A DNA stretch of 64,000 nucleotides, taken from assembly GCA_964550025.1 (NCBI GenBank), contig CAZJYI010000004.1, forward strand, positions 62,001 to 126,000, written 5' to 3'. A program made the translations under genes and the position numbers. The notes beneath the pieces are model-generated. The model was not told the origin of the DNA. It worked only from the letters and a program-made list of their open reading frames with translations, and ran no database searches. This document shows, in pieces, positions 1-8,627 of this stretch (positions within the stretch are counted from its first letter, which is position 1; each line of letters opens with the position of its first letter). This stretch comes from CAZJYI01 sp964550025 (GTDB lineage Bacteria; Verrucomicrobiota; Kiritimatiellia; UBA8416; CAYOBW01).

Positions 1-419
1 AGCTGGTCAGCCTGATGGACCTGCCGAACACGATCCTGCGCATGGCCGGCATTGCACCGTGGGACGGTGTGCAGGGCAACGACATGAGCGGGCTGCTTGA
101 CGGCAGCGCGAGGGACTGGCCGCGGGAGGTGTTCTTCCAGATCAGCGAGAGCCACGTGGGACGCGGCATCCGCACCGACAAATGGAAGTATGCCGTTGCC
201 GCTCCCGGCAAGTCGGGCAGTAGTGATGCATTCGCCGATGTGTACAAGGAGGCATTTCTATACGACCTGGAGGCCGATCCTCACGAGAGAAGCAACCTCG
301 TCGGCGTCCCGGCTCTCACAGACGTCCGGGCCGAACTCCGCCAACGGCTTCTGCGCAGAATGGCGGAAGCCAACGAACCGCCGGCGGCCATTGTCGAGGC
401 CTCGGGCGCCTCTACGTAG
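1..419 (+). CDS. Sulfatase, C-terminal part (5' end outside window)
   Basis: The frame is open from the window edge and stops at 417-419. The peptide begins LVSLMDLPNTILRMAGI, matching the 'VSLVDLxPTLxxLAG' helix near the C-terminal third of S1 (type I) sulfatases. It continues with GNDMSGLLDG and 'GIRTDKWKYAV', then a YDLEADPHERSNL block, the usual 'LYDLxxDPxExxNL' ending of the family. The catalytic cysteine and metal-binding N-terminus lie upstream of the window, so subfamily and maturation type cannot be judged. It would remove sulfate esters from a glycan in the periplasm or outside the cell. It precedes an acetylesterase on the same strand, separated by 264 bp. Confidence 0.9.
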   Translation, partial: LVSLMDLPNTILRMAGIAPWDGVQGNDMSGLLDGSARDWPREVFFQISESHVGRGIRTDKWKYAVAAPGKSGSSDAFADVYKEAFLYDLEADPHERSNLVGVPALTDVRAELRQRLLRRMAEANEPPAAIVEASGAST

Positions 420-683
420 ATCCCCTCGCCTTTGACGCGTTCCAGCCCCGACCGTAGACCACTTTCCAGGCGTTGCCGGGTTGCGGCTCGAGCATCGGAT
501 TGGCAGCCTTGTACGCCGCGCATGCGTGCCCCGGCTGCCGCACCCCGACGACCGGGATATGCTCGCCATCTTCAGTGGTGCATACTACTCTGATTTCGCA
601 CGACTGCAACAAATGCCGTCCTCTTCCCGGGTGATGAGGGACGCCAAACGCCAATTGCGGTGAATCCAAGGAGGGCACGACGT
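420..683. other. Gap between sulfatase and acetylesterase; possible decayed antisense fragment
   Basis: No convincing gene. On the minus strand an open frame (about 678 to 412) has GC-rich third codon positions and reads like the tail of a protein (VRVVCTTEDGEH-like, GNAWKVVYGRGW), but it has no recognisable domain or ribosome-binding site. I treat it as a possible remnant only. A Shine-Dalgarno AAGGAGG at 667-674 belongs to the next gene. Confidence 0.25.
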
Positions 684-1709
684 ATGAGTACAGCAGGAAT
701 TCGCGGGTTCATGCCGGTGGGGACATCTCTCATCCTCATGTTGTGGATGCAGGTGGGAGGCGGAAGTGCCATCGCGGCCGGGAAGAAGCCGGCGAGCAAC
801 GGCGAGGTCAAGGTGTTCGTCCTGGCGGGCCAGTCGAACATGGAAGGGCACGGGCGCATACAGGGCAGCCAGAAGGGAACGCTGGAGACACTGAGCAAGG
901 ACCCGGCTACGTCGGCGCGGTACGAACACCTCCTGGATGCAGACGGGAAATGGATCGCTCGCGATGACGTCTACCTTTACTACTACTCACCGCGCGGCAA
1001 GCTGACCATCGGCAACAGCGCGGCGAAGAATGCGATCGGGCCCGAGCTCGCATTCGGCTGGGTGGTCGGCGACTACCTGGAAGATCCGGTACTGATAGTA
1101 AAGTGGGGACCCGGCGGCACGTCGCTGGCTGGACCGTGGCGGCCGCCCAGTTCCGGCAATCATCGGGACTCACCGCGAGGAGAGAAGGGCGTCGGCAGTC
1201 AGTACGACACGATGATCGACGGCACCAGGGAGGCGCTTGCGGCGCTTGGTACACACTTTCGCGGGCTTGCCGGCAAAGGGTACGAGCTTGTTGGTCTGGG
1301 GTGGCACCAGGGGTGGAACGACGGTTGCAGCGCGGCGGATGTGCGGGAGTACGAAGCAAACATGGCCAACCTGATTCGTGATGTCCGCAAGGACCTGGGC
1401 GTGCCGGACCTGCCCGTGGTGATCGGCGGCAGCGGCTTCGGCGGCTGGGGACAGAGGATCGACCGGCGGCTCGGCGTGATGAAGGCCCAGGAGGCCGTGA
1501 CCCGCTACGACGAGTTCAAGGACAACACCCGGTATGTCGAGACCCGTGGCTTCTTTCGCGATGGCCCGATCTCGCCGCGCCCGATCCGCTACCACTGGTG
1601 CTGCAACGCCGAGAGCTACTACTTGATTGGCGAGGGCATGGGCAAAGCCATGGTCGAACTGCTGGGCGGCCCAAAAGCACCCCCGAATCCGACGGGCCCG
1701 GAAGAGTAG
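684..1709 (+). CDS. Secreted sialate O-acetylesterase-like SGNH hydrolase
   Basis: 341 aa. The ATG at 684 is chosen over an in-frame GTG at 660 because AAGGAGG lies 9 nt upstream and a signal peptide follows directly (hydrophobic LILMLWMQV, then AIAAG). The mature protein opens with VFVLAGQSNMEGHGRI, the GQSNMxG block of the SASA/DUF303 carbohydrate esterases; the Ser of GQSN is the expected nucleophile. A GLGWHQGWNDG block and a C-terminal HWCCNAESYYLIG block hold the usual downstream conserved positions, including the likely catalytic His. The family removes O-acetyl groups from sialic acid or from plant and algal glycans. Next to sulfatases, a role in clearing acetyl decorations is likely, but the substrate is unknown. 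Confidence 0.85.
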   Translation: MSTAGIRGFMPVGTSLILMLWMQVGGGSAIAAGKKPASNGEVKVFVLAGQSNMEGHGRIQGSQKGTLETLSKDPATSARYEHLLDADGKWIARDDVYLYYYSPRGKLTIGNSAAKNAIGPELAFGWVVGDYLEDPVLIVKWGPGGTSLAGPWRPPSSGNHRDSPRGEKGVGSQYDTMIDGTREALAALGTHFRGLAGKGYELVGLGWHQGWNDGCSAADVREYEANMANLIRDVRKDLGVPDLPVVIGGSGFGGWGQRIDRRLGVMKAQEAVTRYDEFKDNTRYVETRGFFRDGPISPRPIRYHWCCNAESYYLIGEGMGKAMVELLGGPKAPPNPTGPEE

Positions 1710-1864
1710 GCTTGATCCGGATGTCCTGCCTCACACTCCGGTGGCCGGCGAATGGAAATGACTCCCTGTATCCTCCGTAGCGCGGGAATGCGATTCCGCT
1801 TGCAGATCTCAAGGGGCCTCGGCACGCACCGCCATCCGGAAGCGGGAATGGGGCGAAATCCGAA

Positions 1865-1994
1865 GGGCTGAAAGCCCGCCAGATGCGAGCCCGGGGCGAT
1901 GAGCCCCGGGAACGATGCGGTGGAAGAACGATTCGAGGGCTGAAGGCCCGGCACAAGGCTCTTTCGCAGGACCTCTGTCGGGCCTTCAGCCCTC
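1865..1994. repeat. Cluster of palindromic 'GGGCTGAAAGCCC'-type hairpins
   Basis: The 396-bp gap 1710-2105 holds no gene. It contains GGGCTGAAAGCCC (1865-1877), a perfect 8-bp stem CCCGGGGC/GCCCCGGG (1890-1897 with 1903-1910), and a perfect 16-bp inverted repeat (1935-1950 with 1979-1994, built on GAGGGCTGAAGGCCCG). A related 'CCGTAGCGCGGGAATGCG' motif starts near 1775. Similar short palindromes are scattered in PVC genomes. Lying between convergent genes, they could also end transcripts from both sides. Confidence 0.7.
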
Positions 1995-2106
1995 AGATAT
2001 CTGGTTCCGCGTTCAGAACCCCAGCCCTGCCGGGCTGGGCTGGCATTTGTCGGGCCGTTGGCCCTTGGAGGCATGCCCGCAGATATCTGGTTCTGCGTTC
2101 AGAACC
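1994..2106. repeat. 27-bp direct repeat pair
   Basis: Two 27-bp copies starting CAGATATCTGGTTC lie at 1994-2020 and 2080-2106 with a single mismatch. The second copy ends at the stop codon of the minus-strand gene that follows. GATATC/AGATATCT gives each copy a small palindrome. Confidence 0.75.
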
Positions 2107-5100
2107 TATCTGGCGGCCACGCGCCGTGGTGTCTTCCGACTGGCCGATACGAGCACGCGGAAGCCGACATTGTAGACCTTCTGGTAGTCGCGGTAGCCGA
2201 AGCGGTAGCTCGATGTGGAGCGTTTCGGGCGGTCATACCAGGAGCCGCCGCGCACAACGCGCTTCGTGATCTCTGAGCCTCCGACGGCGTTGCGGTCGTC
2301 GTCCTTGTACGGGTACGGGACGTAGCGGGACAGTGTCCATTCCGCCACGTTGCCATGCATGTCGTGCAGGCCCCACGCATTGGGTTTGTAGCCGCCGACA
2401 TCCGCGGACACGAAGCCGCCGTCATTGAAACGGGCGTCCTGCGGGATCCAGTTGTCGAACGGATTCTCGGGGTTCTTGTAGCGGGCCACGGCCGGGTCCA
2501 GCTTGTAGGGGTTGCCCGAGAAATCCGCCAGCATGGCGTCACCGAGGTTGGCATAGGGCGCGAAATTGGTGTCGAACCCGCCGTAGTGGAAAGGCGTGTC
2601 CGTGCCGGCACGGCATGCCCACTCCCATTGCGCTTCGGTGGGGAGCGTGACGCGCCATCCGCTTTCGGCGGACAGCCAGTCGCAGAACTCCATCGCTTCG
2701 CGCCACGAGAGACGCACGGCAGGCATGTCCGGCAGGTTGACGGTGTAGCCGGGGATCCCGAACTGGTAGCCGTGACGGTCTTCCTCGCGGCTGTCGTGGG
2801 TGGGGTCGAACCGCCGGAACTGCGTGTTGGACACTTCCAGCTTACCCATCCAGAAGTCTTCGGAGATCTGAACGGCGCCGCGCGGGTTCTCATCGGCGTA
2901 GCCGTCGCTTGTCCCCATGACGAGCTTACCGGCCGGTATGTACACGAGTTCCATTGCGACCCCGTCACCCAGGTCCAGCAGGCGGGACGTGGCGCCGGCC
3001 CCCGGCCTTCCTGGGCCGTCTTTCAGACCGGCGGCCGCCTCTGCTTGAAGGCGCTTCGCCTGCGCTTCGTCGAACGGCCAGCCGGCCGCCTGCGGTTCAA
3101 GTTGCTTCGCCGCCGCCGGTTTCGGCGGCAGGATGGGCTCGATGGGGTCGCCGGGAGCGTCGGGCAGTACCTCGTGGTTTTCGTTGACGTTCGCGTAAAG
3201 CTCGCGCAGCCGCGCCCGCACGTCTTCCTTGGCCCTGGCGCCTTCGCCCACGATCGTCGACCAGCGCCCGTGGTAGGGGGCGTTGAAGTCGATCCACGTG
3301 ATGAGCCGGTCCCAGGCTTCCTCGTCGAGAACGACGCCGTGATGGCCTTTGACGAGCATCTGCACCAGTTCGGTCGTGTCGGCATGGAACTCCATAGGCG
3401 TCATCAGGGGCATGGGACTCTCGATGCCGGGGCGCCGCACGTAGCGGTGCAGGTTGCCGTATGCCACCGAGAAGCGGCCACCCGTGCCCTTGCCGGTATT
3501 GCCGGCCATCTTCGTGCTCCAGCCCTTCAGCATCACCGTGCCGCGCAGGTCCGGGCGCGGAGGTCCGTCGGCCGGCTTGCCGCCGTCATGACAGCCGAGG
3601 CAATAGCGGTCGAGCACGGGCTGCACTTCGCGCTGGAACTCGTAGTTGCGGGCCTCGCCGTACCAGGGGGTGATTTCGCTCGGCTTCTCGCGCAATGCCA
3701 CGCCCTGGGCCACGGGCGGTGCGTCCTTGATCCCCTCGTGGCATCCGACGCACGAGAGCGTTTCGCCCGGCATGGCCGTGAACCAGCTCCGCATGATCTG
3801 GAGCGCCTTCCCTTCGCTGTCCAGCGGCTGAACGGCGATAGGCGTGTTGGCGGGCGCGCGGAACATGACCGAACCGTCGGCGGCCACGGGGACCGTTCCG
3901 AGCGTACGACGCATGTCCCAGGGGCCGTCCATGCCGATCGAGCCGTACAGTCCGCCGACGCCATTGTAGCCGAAGGTGTAGGTGTAGACGCGCAGTTGTT
4001 TGACCTCGCCCCGCGGAATTCCTTTCAGCCCCGGTCCGGCGTAGATGTCCGAAACCACGATGACGGCATCGCTTCGCGAGAGGTCCACGCGGTCCGGGAT
4101 GACGGGGGGGCGGGGCGTCTTCCGCAGGGGGAGGGGCTCGAGCAGGGCGTAGCCGGGCTCCTCGCTGATGAGCAGCATGTTGTCGAACACGTCGACCAGG
4201 TAAATGCCCCAGTTGGACTTGGGTGTGGGCTTGCAGGAGACAAGGTAGTAGTTCTCGCTGAGCGGATACGGGTGCAGGAACTTGGGCCAGGAACCGCCGG
4301 TCAGTCCGTCGCGGATCAGCGGTTCCACAGGCTTGCCGTAACCGGGGATGCGTTGCACGACGCCGTCCGCCTCGTGCGTGCCGAGGGCGGGATCGAACAC
4401 GATCAGTTCGCCCATGCGCGCCGGGGCGTGGTGGCCGGTGATCGTGCCCACGACCTTGGTGGCATGTCCCGGAATCGGGCGCGCGTAGAAGATGGAGTTG
4501 GGCCAGAAGGAGTTGCTGCCGTAGTAGGCGCGCTGGTTGGTGCCGTCGGGGTTGGCCGTGAACAGCATACGCGAATTGGAGTGCGGCAAGTCGGCGTATT
4601 CCCAACGCGTGTACAGCACGCGGCCGTCACCCATGACGGCGGGATACCAGCTATGCTCCTGGTCGAAACAGAGCTGACGCATCCCGCCGCCGTCGGCGTT
4701 CATGCGAAACAGCGTTGCCACGGGCGCATTGCCGCGCACGCATGGCACGGCTACCATCCCGGCCGTCGAGGTGAAGACGATCCGATCGTCCGGCAGGTAG
4801 CAGGCGTCGTAGTTGTTGACGCACGGTTCGGTGGTTTGCGTGATCTGCCGCGGTCCCGTGCCGTCCATGCGCAGCTCGTGAACATGCCAGGGACCCTTTC
4901 CGCCGCCGCTTGGCATGGAGACAAGCATGCGGTCGGCGTCAAAGTGCAGGTCCACGTCCCCGACATACTCGCCATTCTGCGGTCGGTACACGCTCTTGAC
5001 GCCTTCCGCGGCGCGGGAGATCGACAGGCGCGCAATCTCGTTGTCGTAGCCGGTCTTCGGGACGCTCGAGTTGCTCTGCCAGTTCGCCGGCAACCCGAGC

Positions 5101-6929
5101 CGGTTGGCTTTGCGCCGCACGATCAGCAGCTCGTCGAATGCAAGCAGCGGGTTGGCGAGAAGCGCCTCGCGCTGTAGTTCGCGTGCGTCCCGGGCAATCT
5201 GCTCGTAGCGGGAGACCGCGGATTTCGACGCGGATGCGGCACCGTTTGCGGTCTCTTCCAGCATCTGTTCGATCTCGGCAATCCTGCGCAGGAACGTCTC
5301 CCCGCCCTGGTAACGCTTGCCGTGGGTTGCACTCAGATCCTCAACCGCCATTCGCAGTGCCGTGAAAGGAACCATGGAGGCGGACTGGATGGCCTCGTGC
5401 ACGCGACGGGAACGGTGGTAGATGTCCCGCACCTCTGCCAGACCGGCCGCATCTTTCACCGAGGCGGCCGCCTTCGTGGCCGCGGCACGCGAAGGTGCGT
5501 GACGGTGGCTGGCGGCGGCGTACTTCTGCGCAAGTGCCTTGTAGTCCCCGGTTGCCGCCGCGCCCCAGATGCGGTCTTCCTCTTCCCACGCAATCTCCCG
5601 CCGTGAGTCGGGATCGCGGTAGAGCTGCCTTACGCGTTCCCACGCCGCGGCCGTCGCATCTTGGGCCGACGGCAGGCTGAGGACGCGGAACTCAACGCCC
5701 GTCCGCTTGTCCGATGGGGCGGTCACCCCTGCCCAGGCCTGGAAGCGTTCGTATTTCCCGTCGAGAGCGTAGCAGACGCGGCTCGAAGCGGGGACGCACA
5801 GACCGCTTTCCAGTTTCCGCTCAACGAGACCGGGAACCGGGCCGCTTCCGCGCGCATACGTCCGGGTTTCCCGCGCCGACGCGGTCGAATACAGCGGCTT
5901 GAGCTCAACAAGCGATACGGCCTTTCCGTTCCCGTCCACGAGCACGGGGTCGCCCCACAGCGCGCAGGAACCGCGAGGGTTGCCGGCGGATTTGCCGGTT
6001 TCCAGCCAGAGGCGCTTGAGGCCTGCTACGGAGATGTCGATGCGCTGCGCCTTGTCCCCGGCGCGCAGGTCGCCGCCCACAAAAGGTCGGAAGCCGGAAT
6101 CGGCTTTCGGTGCGACGAGGGCCGGCGCGATGGCCTTGCACCCCTGCATCAGGCTTTCCTGCCAGGAGTCCTTCTCGGCAATTCCGGCGGCCACAGCAGT
6201 GCGCACGATGTCGTCGCGCTGTGCGAAATCGTCGTCGGGGATCCATATCACGTCGTCATCGCCCCCGAGCACCTCCAGCTCCACGAGCGACGTCCAGCTC
6301 GTGGCCTTTGTGGCGTTCTTGGCGGGGGAACCGGCGCGCTGGCTGTATGTGGGCCAGATGCGGAACTGCACCCAATCCACGCGTTCAGGCGTCAGCGCTC
6401 CCCCGCCGGGAGCGCGGAAGTACGTGTGAAAGCCGCCCGTGTTCTTCCCGAGGATGGTTGGCCCCGTCGTCAGTTGCGGGTCGGACGGGAACTTCGGTTT
6501 GGCTCCGGGGCCGCCTTTGCCTTTGGCGAGACGGACCTCGAAGTCCTGGTTCGCGCGCGCGTCGGAATTAAAGGTGAAGACACCGACCTGGCTGATCACC
6601 TTGGGTTCGCCGAGGTAGAAGGTTAGCACGGCCGGGCGCCCGTTTATCCCTACGCGGCCCGTGCTCACGCGGACGCCGGCTGTTCCGTCGAACAGCATCT
6701 TTGCCGTGCCGTAGCCGAGACCGGCCGAGTCGACCAGCTTGATGCCGGGACGCCTGAGCAGGTTGCGCCCCCTCATCGATGCGATGCGCCGATCGCACAC
6801 GGCAAACTCACGGTCGCTGTTGCCCCAGTACTGCGTGCGCATGACGGGTGTTGTGGCACCCCGGGCCGTGCAGGCGGCCGCGGCGATCAGTGCGATGGCG
6901 ATGTCCGGTATTCTACGGGTCAGTTGCAT
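2106..6929 (-). CDS. Secreted HzsA-related dihaem protein fused to a C-terminal FGE/SUMF1-like domain
   Basis: 1607 aa. ATG at 6929 with GGGAGAG about 7 nt upstream, then a signal peptide (IAIALIAAAACTARG). Residues about 50-245 look like a discoidin-type sandwich (LVELEVLGGD). From about residue 600 to 1115 the sequence resembles the middle and C-terminal regions of hydrazine synthase alpha subunit: a TolB-like propeller (DVDLHFDADRMLVSMPSGG), then two c-type haem sites, CVGCH (Cys1060/1063, His1064) and CLGCH (Cys1110/1113, His1114). From about 1324 an FGE-sulfatase/EgtB/PvdO fold follows (YIPAGKLVMGTSDG, LPTEAQWEWACRAG, GLHDMHGNVAEW, VVRGGSWYDRP). The region where FGE carries its two catalytic cysteines reads GGSWYDRPKRSTSSYRF, so canonical formylglycine-generating activity is unlikely. 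HzsA-related proteins occur widely in planctomycete-like genomes outside anammox; function unknown, probably periplasmic electron transfer. Confidence 0.85.
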   Translation of the reverse strand: MQLTRRIPDIAIALIAAAACTARGATTPVMRTQYWGNSDREFAVCDRRIASMRGRNLLRRPGIKLVDSAGLGYGTAKMLFDGTAGVRVSTGRVGINGRPAVLTFYLGEPKVISQVGVFTFNSDARANQDFEVRLAKGKGGPGAKPKFPSDPQLTTGPTILGKNTGGFHTYFRAPGGGALTPERVDWVQFRIWPTYSQRAGSPAKNATKATSWTSLVELEVLGGDDDVIWIPDDDFAQRDDIVRTAVAAGIAEKDSWQESLMQGCKAIAPALVAPKADSGFRPFVGGDLRAGDKAQRIDISVAGLKRLWLETGKSAGNPRGSCALWGDPVLVDGNGKAVSLVELKPLYSTASARETRTYARGSGPVPGLVERKLESGLCVPASSRVCYALDGKYERFQAWAGVTAPSDKRTGVEFRVLSLPSAQDATAAAWERVRQLYRDPDSRREIAWEEEDRIWGAAATGDYKALAQKYAAASHRHAPSRAAATKAAASVKDAAGLAEVRDIYHRSRRVHEAIQSASMVPFTALRMAVEDLSATHGKRYQGGETFLRRIAEIEQMLEETANGAASASKSAVSRYEQIARDARELQREALLANPLLAFDELLIVRRKANRLGLPANWQSNSSVPKTGYDNEIARLSISRAAEGVKSVYRPQNGEYVGDVDLHFDADRMLVSMPSGGGKGPWHVHELRMDGTGPRQITQTTEPCVNNYDACYLPDDRIVFTSTAGMVAVPCVRGNAPVATLFRMNADGGGMRQLCFDQEHSWYPAVMGDGRVLYTRWEYADLPHSNSRMLFTANPDGTNQRAYYGSNSFWPNSIFYARPIPGHATKVVGTITGHHAPARMGELIVFDPALGTHEADGVVQRIPGYGKPVEPLIRDGLTGGSWPKFLHPYPLSENYYLVSCKPTPKSNWGIYLVDVFDNMLLISEEPGYALLEPLPLRKTPRPPVIPDRVDLSRSDAVIVVSDIYAGPGLKGIPRGEVKQLRVYTYTFGYNGVGGLYGSIGMDGPWDMRRTLGTVPVAADGSVMFRAPANTPIAVQPLDSEGKALQIMRSWFTAMPGETLSCVGCHEGIKDAPPVAQGVALREKPSEITPWYGEARNYEFQREVQPVLDRYCLGCHDGGKPADGPPRPDLRGTVMLKGWSTKMAGNTGKGTGGRFSVAYGNLHRYVRRPGIESPMPLMTPMEFHADTTELVQMLVKGHHGVVLDEEAWDRLITWIDFNAPYHGRWSTIVGEGARAKEDVRARLRELYANVNENHEVLPDAPGDPIEPILPPKPAAAKQLEPQAAGWPFDEAQAKRLQAEAAAGLKDGPGRPGAGATSRLLDLGDGVAMELVYIPAGKLVMGTSDGYADENPRGAVQISEDFWMGKLEVSNTQFRRFDPTHDSREEDRHGYQFGIPGYTVNLPDMPAVRLSWREAMEFCDWLSAESGWRVTLPTEAQWEWACRAGTDTPFHYGGFDTNFAPYANLGDAMLADFSGNPYKLDPAVARYKNPENPFDNWIPQDARFNDGGFVSADVGGYKPNAWGLHDMHGNVAEWTLSRYVPYPYKDDDRNAVGGSEITKRVVRGGSWYDRPKRSTSSYRFGYRDYQKVYNVGFRVLVSASRKTPRRVAAR

Positions 6930-7053
6930 GAGGTTACTCTCCCGGGAAGGGTGCCGTTACGGGCACATCGAAACTCAACCGCAATCGAGAGCATTGTCGC
7001 CCGACAAACGTGCTCGTGTCAACAGGTGCTTCTCTCCCTCCCCCCTTCTCCTC

Positions 7054-7142
7054 GGGCCGCAAGCGGCCCTGCTGAGCTAGCTCAGCAGGGGCACTTGTGC
7101 CCCGGATCTCGGCTCAGCAGGGGCACTTGTGCCCCGGATCTC
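7054..7142. terminator. Four consecutive hairpins downstream of the sulfatase
   Basis: Between two minus-strand genes lie GGGCCGC-AA-GCGGCCC (7054-7069), a perfect 24-bp palindrome (7067-7090, centre GAGCTAGCTC), and a 30-bp unit repeated twice (7081-7110 and 7113-7142), each with a GGGGCAC-TT-GTGCCCC stem. No T-run follows, so a factor-independent terminator is not proven. Position just past the stop codon of the sulfatase suggests transcript ending or mRNA 3' protection. Confidence 0.55.
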
Positions 7143-7149
7143 CAGACTT

Positions 7150-8604
7150 CTAAGCATGGCACACCTTGCGGGGCAACCAGGGCTCGGACCGAATGGCTTC
7201 TCCGGCAAGGAGACGGAAGAACCGGTTTCGAACATCTCCATGCGCCGGGTCCGCAAACAGGCTGACCTGTTGCTGCGGGTCAGTCTCCATATCGTACAGC
7301 ATCCCGAACTCGGCGCCGTAGGCGTAGGCAAACGCATGGCGGTCATCACGCAGAAATCGCACCCGTTGTCCTGTCGGCGTGTGGTCATATTCGGCGAAGA
7401 CGGTTTCTCGTGCCGTTGGTTTACGCCCGTGCAGAACCGGCACCTGGGACACGCCCTGAACGCCTTCCGGAATGTTGACGTCGACGAGCTCCAGCAGTGT
7501 GGGCATCAGGTCGACGCTGCTGTGCAGGGCATCCGTCACGCCGGTCGTTCGGGTCGTGTCCGGAATGCGCCAGATTGTCGGAACCCGGTAGAGACCGTCG
7601 TAGGGCATCAGCCCTTTGCGCAGCAACCCATGATCGCCCATGTAGTCGCCATGGTCGGAAAAGAAGACGATGATAGTGTTTTCGTACAGGCCCTGTTCCC
7701 GGAGGTACTGCACGACACGCCCGATGTTGTGATCCACCATGGAGATCATGCCGTAGTTCTTGGCGATACACTCGGGCAGGCAGTCCTCCGCGACGCGCAT
7801 CCGCTCCTTGAACGCGCGGAGCACGTCAGGCAGTCCATCGTCACCTTCGTCCGTCGCGGGATCGACCGAGATCTCATCGCCCTTGTACATGGAATGCCAC
7901 GGCTCGGGCGGACTGAAGGGATGATGCGGATCCGGGAAGGAACACCAGCCGAAGAACGGCTTCTTGGGATCGCGTCCGTTGATGAACGCGATCGTGTTGT
8001 CGGCAATCTGTGTGTTGTAGTGCTGGTCCTCCGGGACGTCAGAGCACCAGACCTCCTCGTCGAGCTCGGAGTCGGGCTTCGCATGTTCCCGCAGGTAGCC
8101 CCTTGACACCGACGGCTCCAGGCCGTTGCGGTGCTCTCCGAAGTTGTAGTGGCCGTGACCGCCGACGAAGTAGACTTGATCGAGCCCGTAGTAGGGTCGT
8201 GCAAAGGGCGCTGTCCCCTCGTTCCAGAAGCTCTTTGATTCCGTCTTCCATGACTCGGGCACGTCGTGATCGGACGTTATCCCGTAGGGCGCCAGATGCA
8301 GCTTCCCCGAAGAGAAGGTCTGATAGCCGTGGTCCTTGAGTACCTGCGGCAGAGTCACCGCATCGAGCGAAAGCGCATTGCCGTTCTCCCTCAGTCGGTG
8401 CGCCTTGGGGTACTGTCCGGTGAACATGCTGGCCCGGTTCGGACTGCAGACAGGGTTCGCCACATAGCTTCGTTCAAACCGCAGACCGTCGGTGGCGAGC
8501 GCGTCAAGGTGCGGGGTCTTTACATCCGGATTCCCCGCGCAACCCAGGTGGTCGGCACGGTGCTGGTCGGTTACAAAACAGAGAATGTTGGGTCTGTTCA
8601 TCAT
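7150..8604 (-). CDS. Sulfatase (S1 family, cysteine type)
   Basis: About 484 aa. The protein begins at the MMNRPNILCFVTDQHRADHLG region. In-frame ATGs exist at 8619, 8604 and 8601, none with a strong ribosome-binding site; an upstream extension would be unlike the family. NILCFVTDQ carries the N-terminal metal-binding Asp. The nucleophile motif is VCSPNRASMFTG (Cys53 when counted from 8604), with Asn where Ser/Thr is usual. GKLHLAPYG, FFSDHGDYMGDHGLLRKG and DLMPTLLELV are further family blocks; DHG holds the C-terminal metal site. No signal peptide is visible, so it may be cytoplasmic or exported another way. It starts about 24 nt after the stop of the GH95 gene (8 nt if ATG 8619 is used), making a two-gene operon, so a sulfated fucose-containing oligosaccharide is a plausible substrate (inference). 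Confidence 0.88.
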   Translation of the reverse strand: MMNRPNILCFVTDQHRADHLGCAGNPDVKTPHLDALATDGLRFERSYVANPVCSPNRASMFTGQYPKAHRLRENGNALSLDAVTLPQVLKDHGYQTFSSGKLHLAPYGITSDHDVPESWKTESKSFWNEGTAPFARPYYGLDQVYFVGGHGHYNFGEHRNGLEPSVSRGYLREHAKPDSELDEEVWCSDVPEDQHYNTQIADNTIAFINGRDPKKPFFGWCSFPDPHHPFSPPEPWHSMYKGDEISVDPATDEGDDGLPDVLRAFKERMRVAEDCLPECIAKNYGMISMVDHNIGRVVQYLREQGLYENTIIVFFSDHGDYMGDHGLLRKGLMPYDGLYRVPTIWRIPDTTRTTGVTDALHSSVDLMPTLLELVDVNIPEGVQGVSQVPVLHGRKPTARETVFAEYDHTPTGQRVRFLRDDRHAFAYAYGAEFGMLYDMETDPQQQVSLFADPAHGDVRNRFFRLLAGEAIRSEPWLPRKVCHA

Positions 8605-8627
8605 CTCACCATCTGCCATGGGGCGGG

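Noticed and set aside
412..678. Minus-strand 88-codon frame between sulfatase and acetylesterase
   Set aside because: Codon use looks gene-like at its end but there is no start signal or recognised family; kept only as a possible remnant.
2106..2970. FGE-like domain as the sulfatase-maturing enzyme of the locus
   Set aside because: The stretch that should carry the copper-binding cysteines lacks both.
2355..5177. 940-codon open frame on the plus strand opposite the HzsA-related gene
   Set aside because: It is antisense to a gene with clear haem and FGE-like motifs, contains no recognisable domain and results from the high GC content.
7081..7142. Two 30-bp repeats considered as a minimal CRISPR
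   Set aside because: Spacer is 2 bp, only two copies and no cas genes; they are hairpin repeats.
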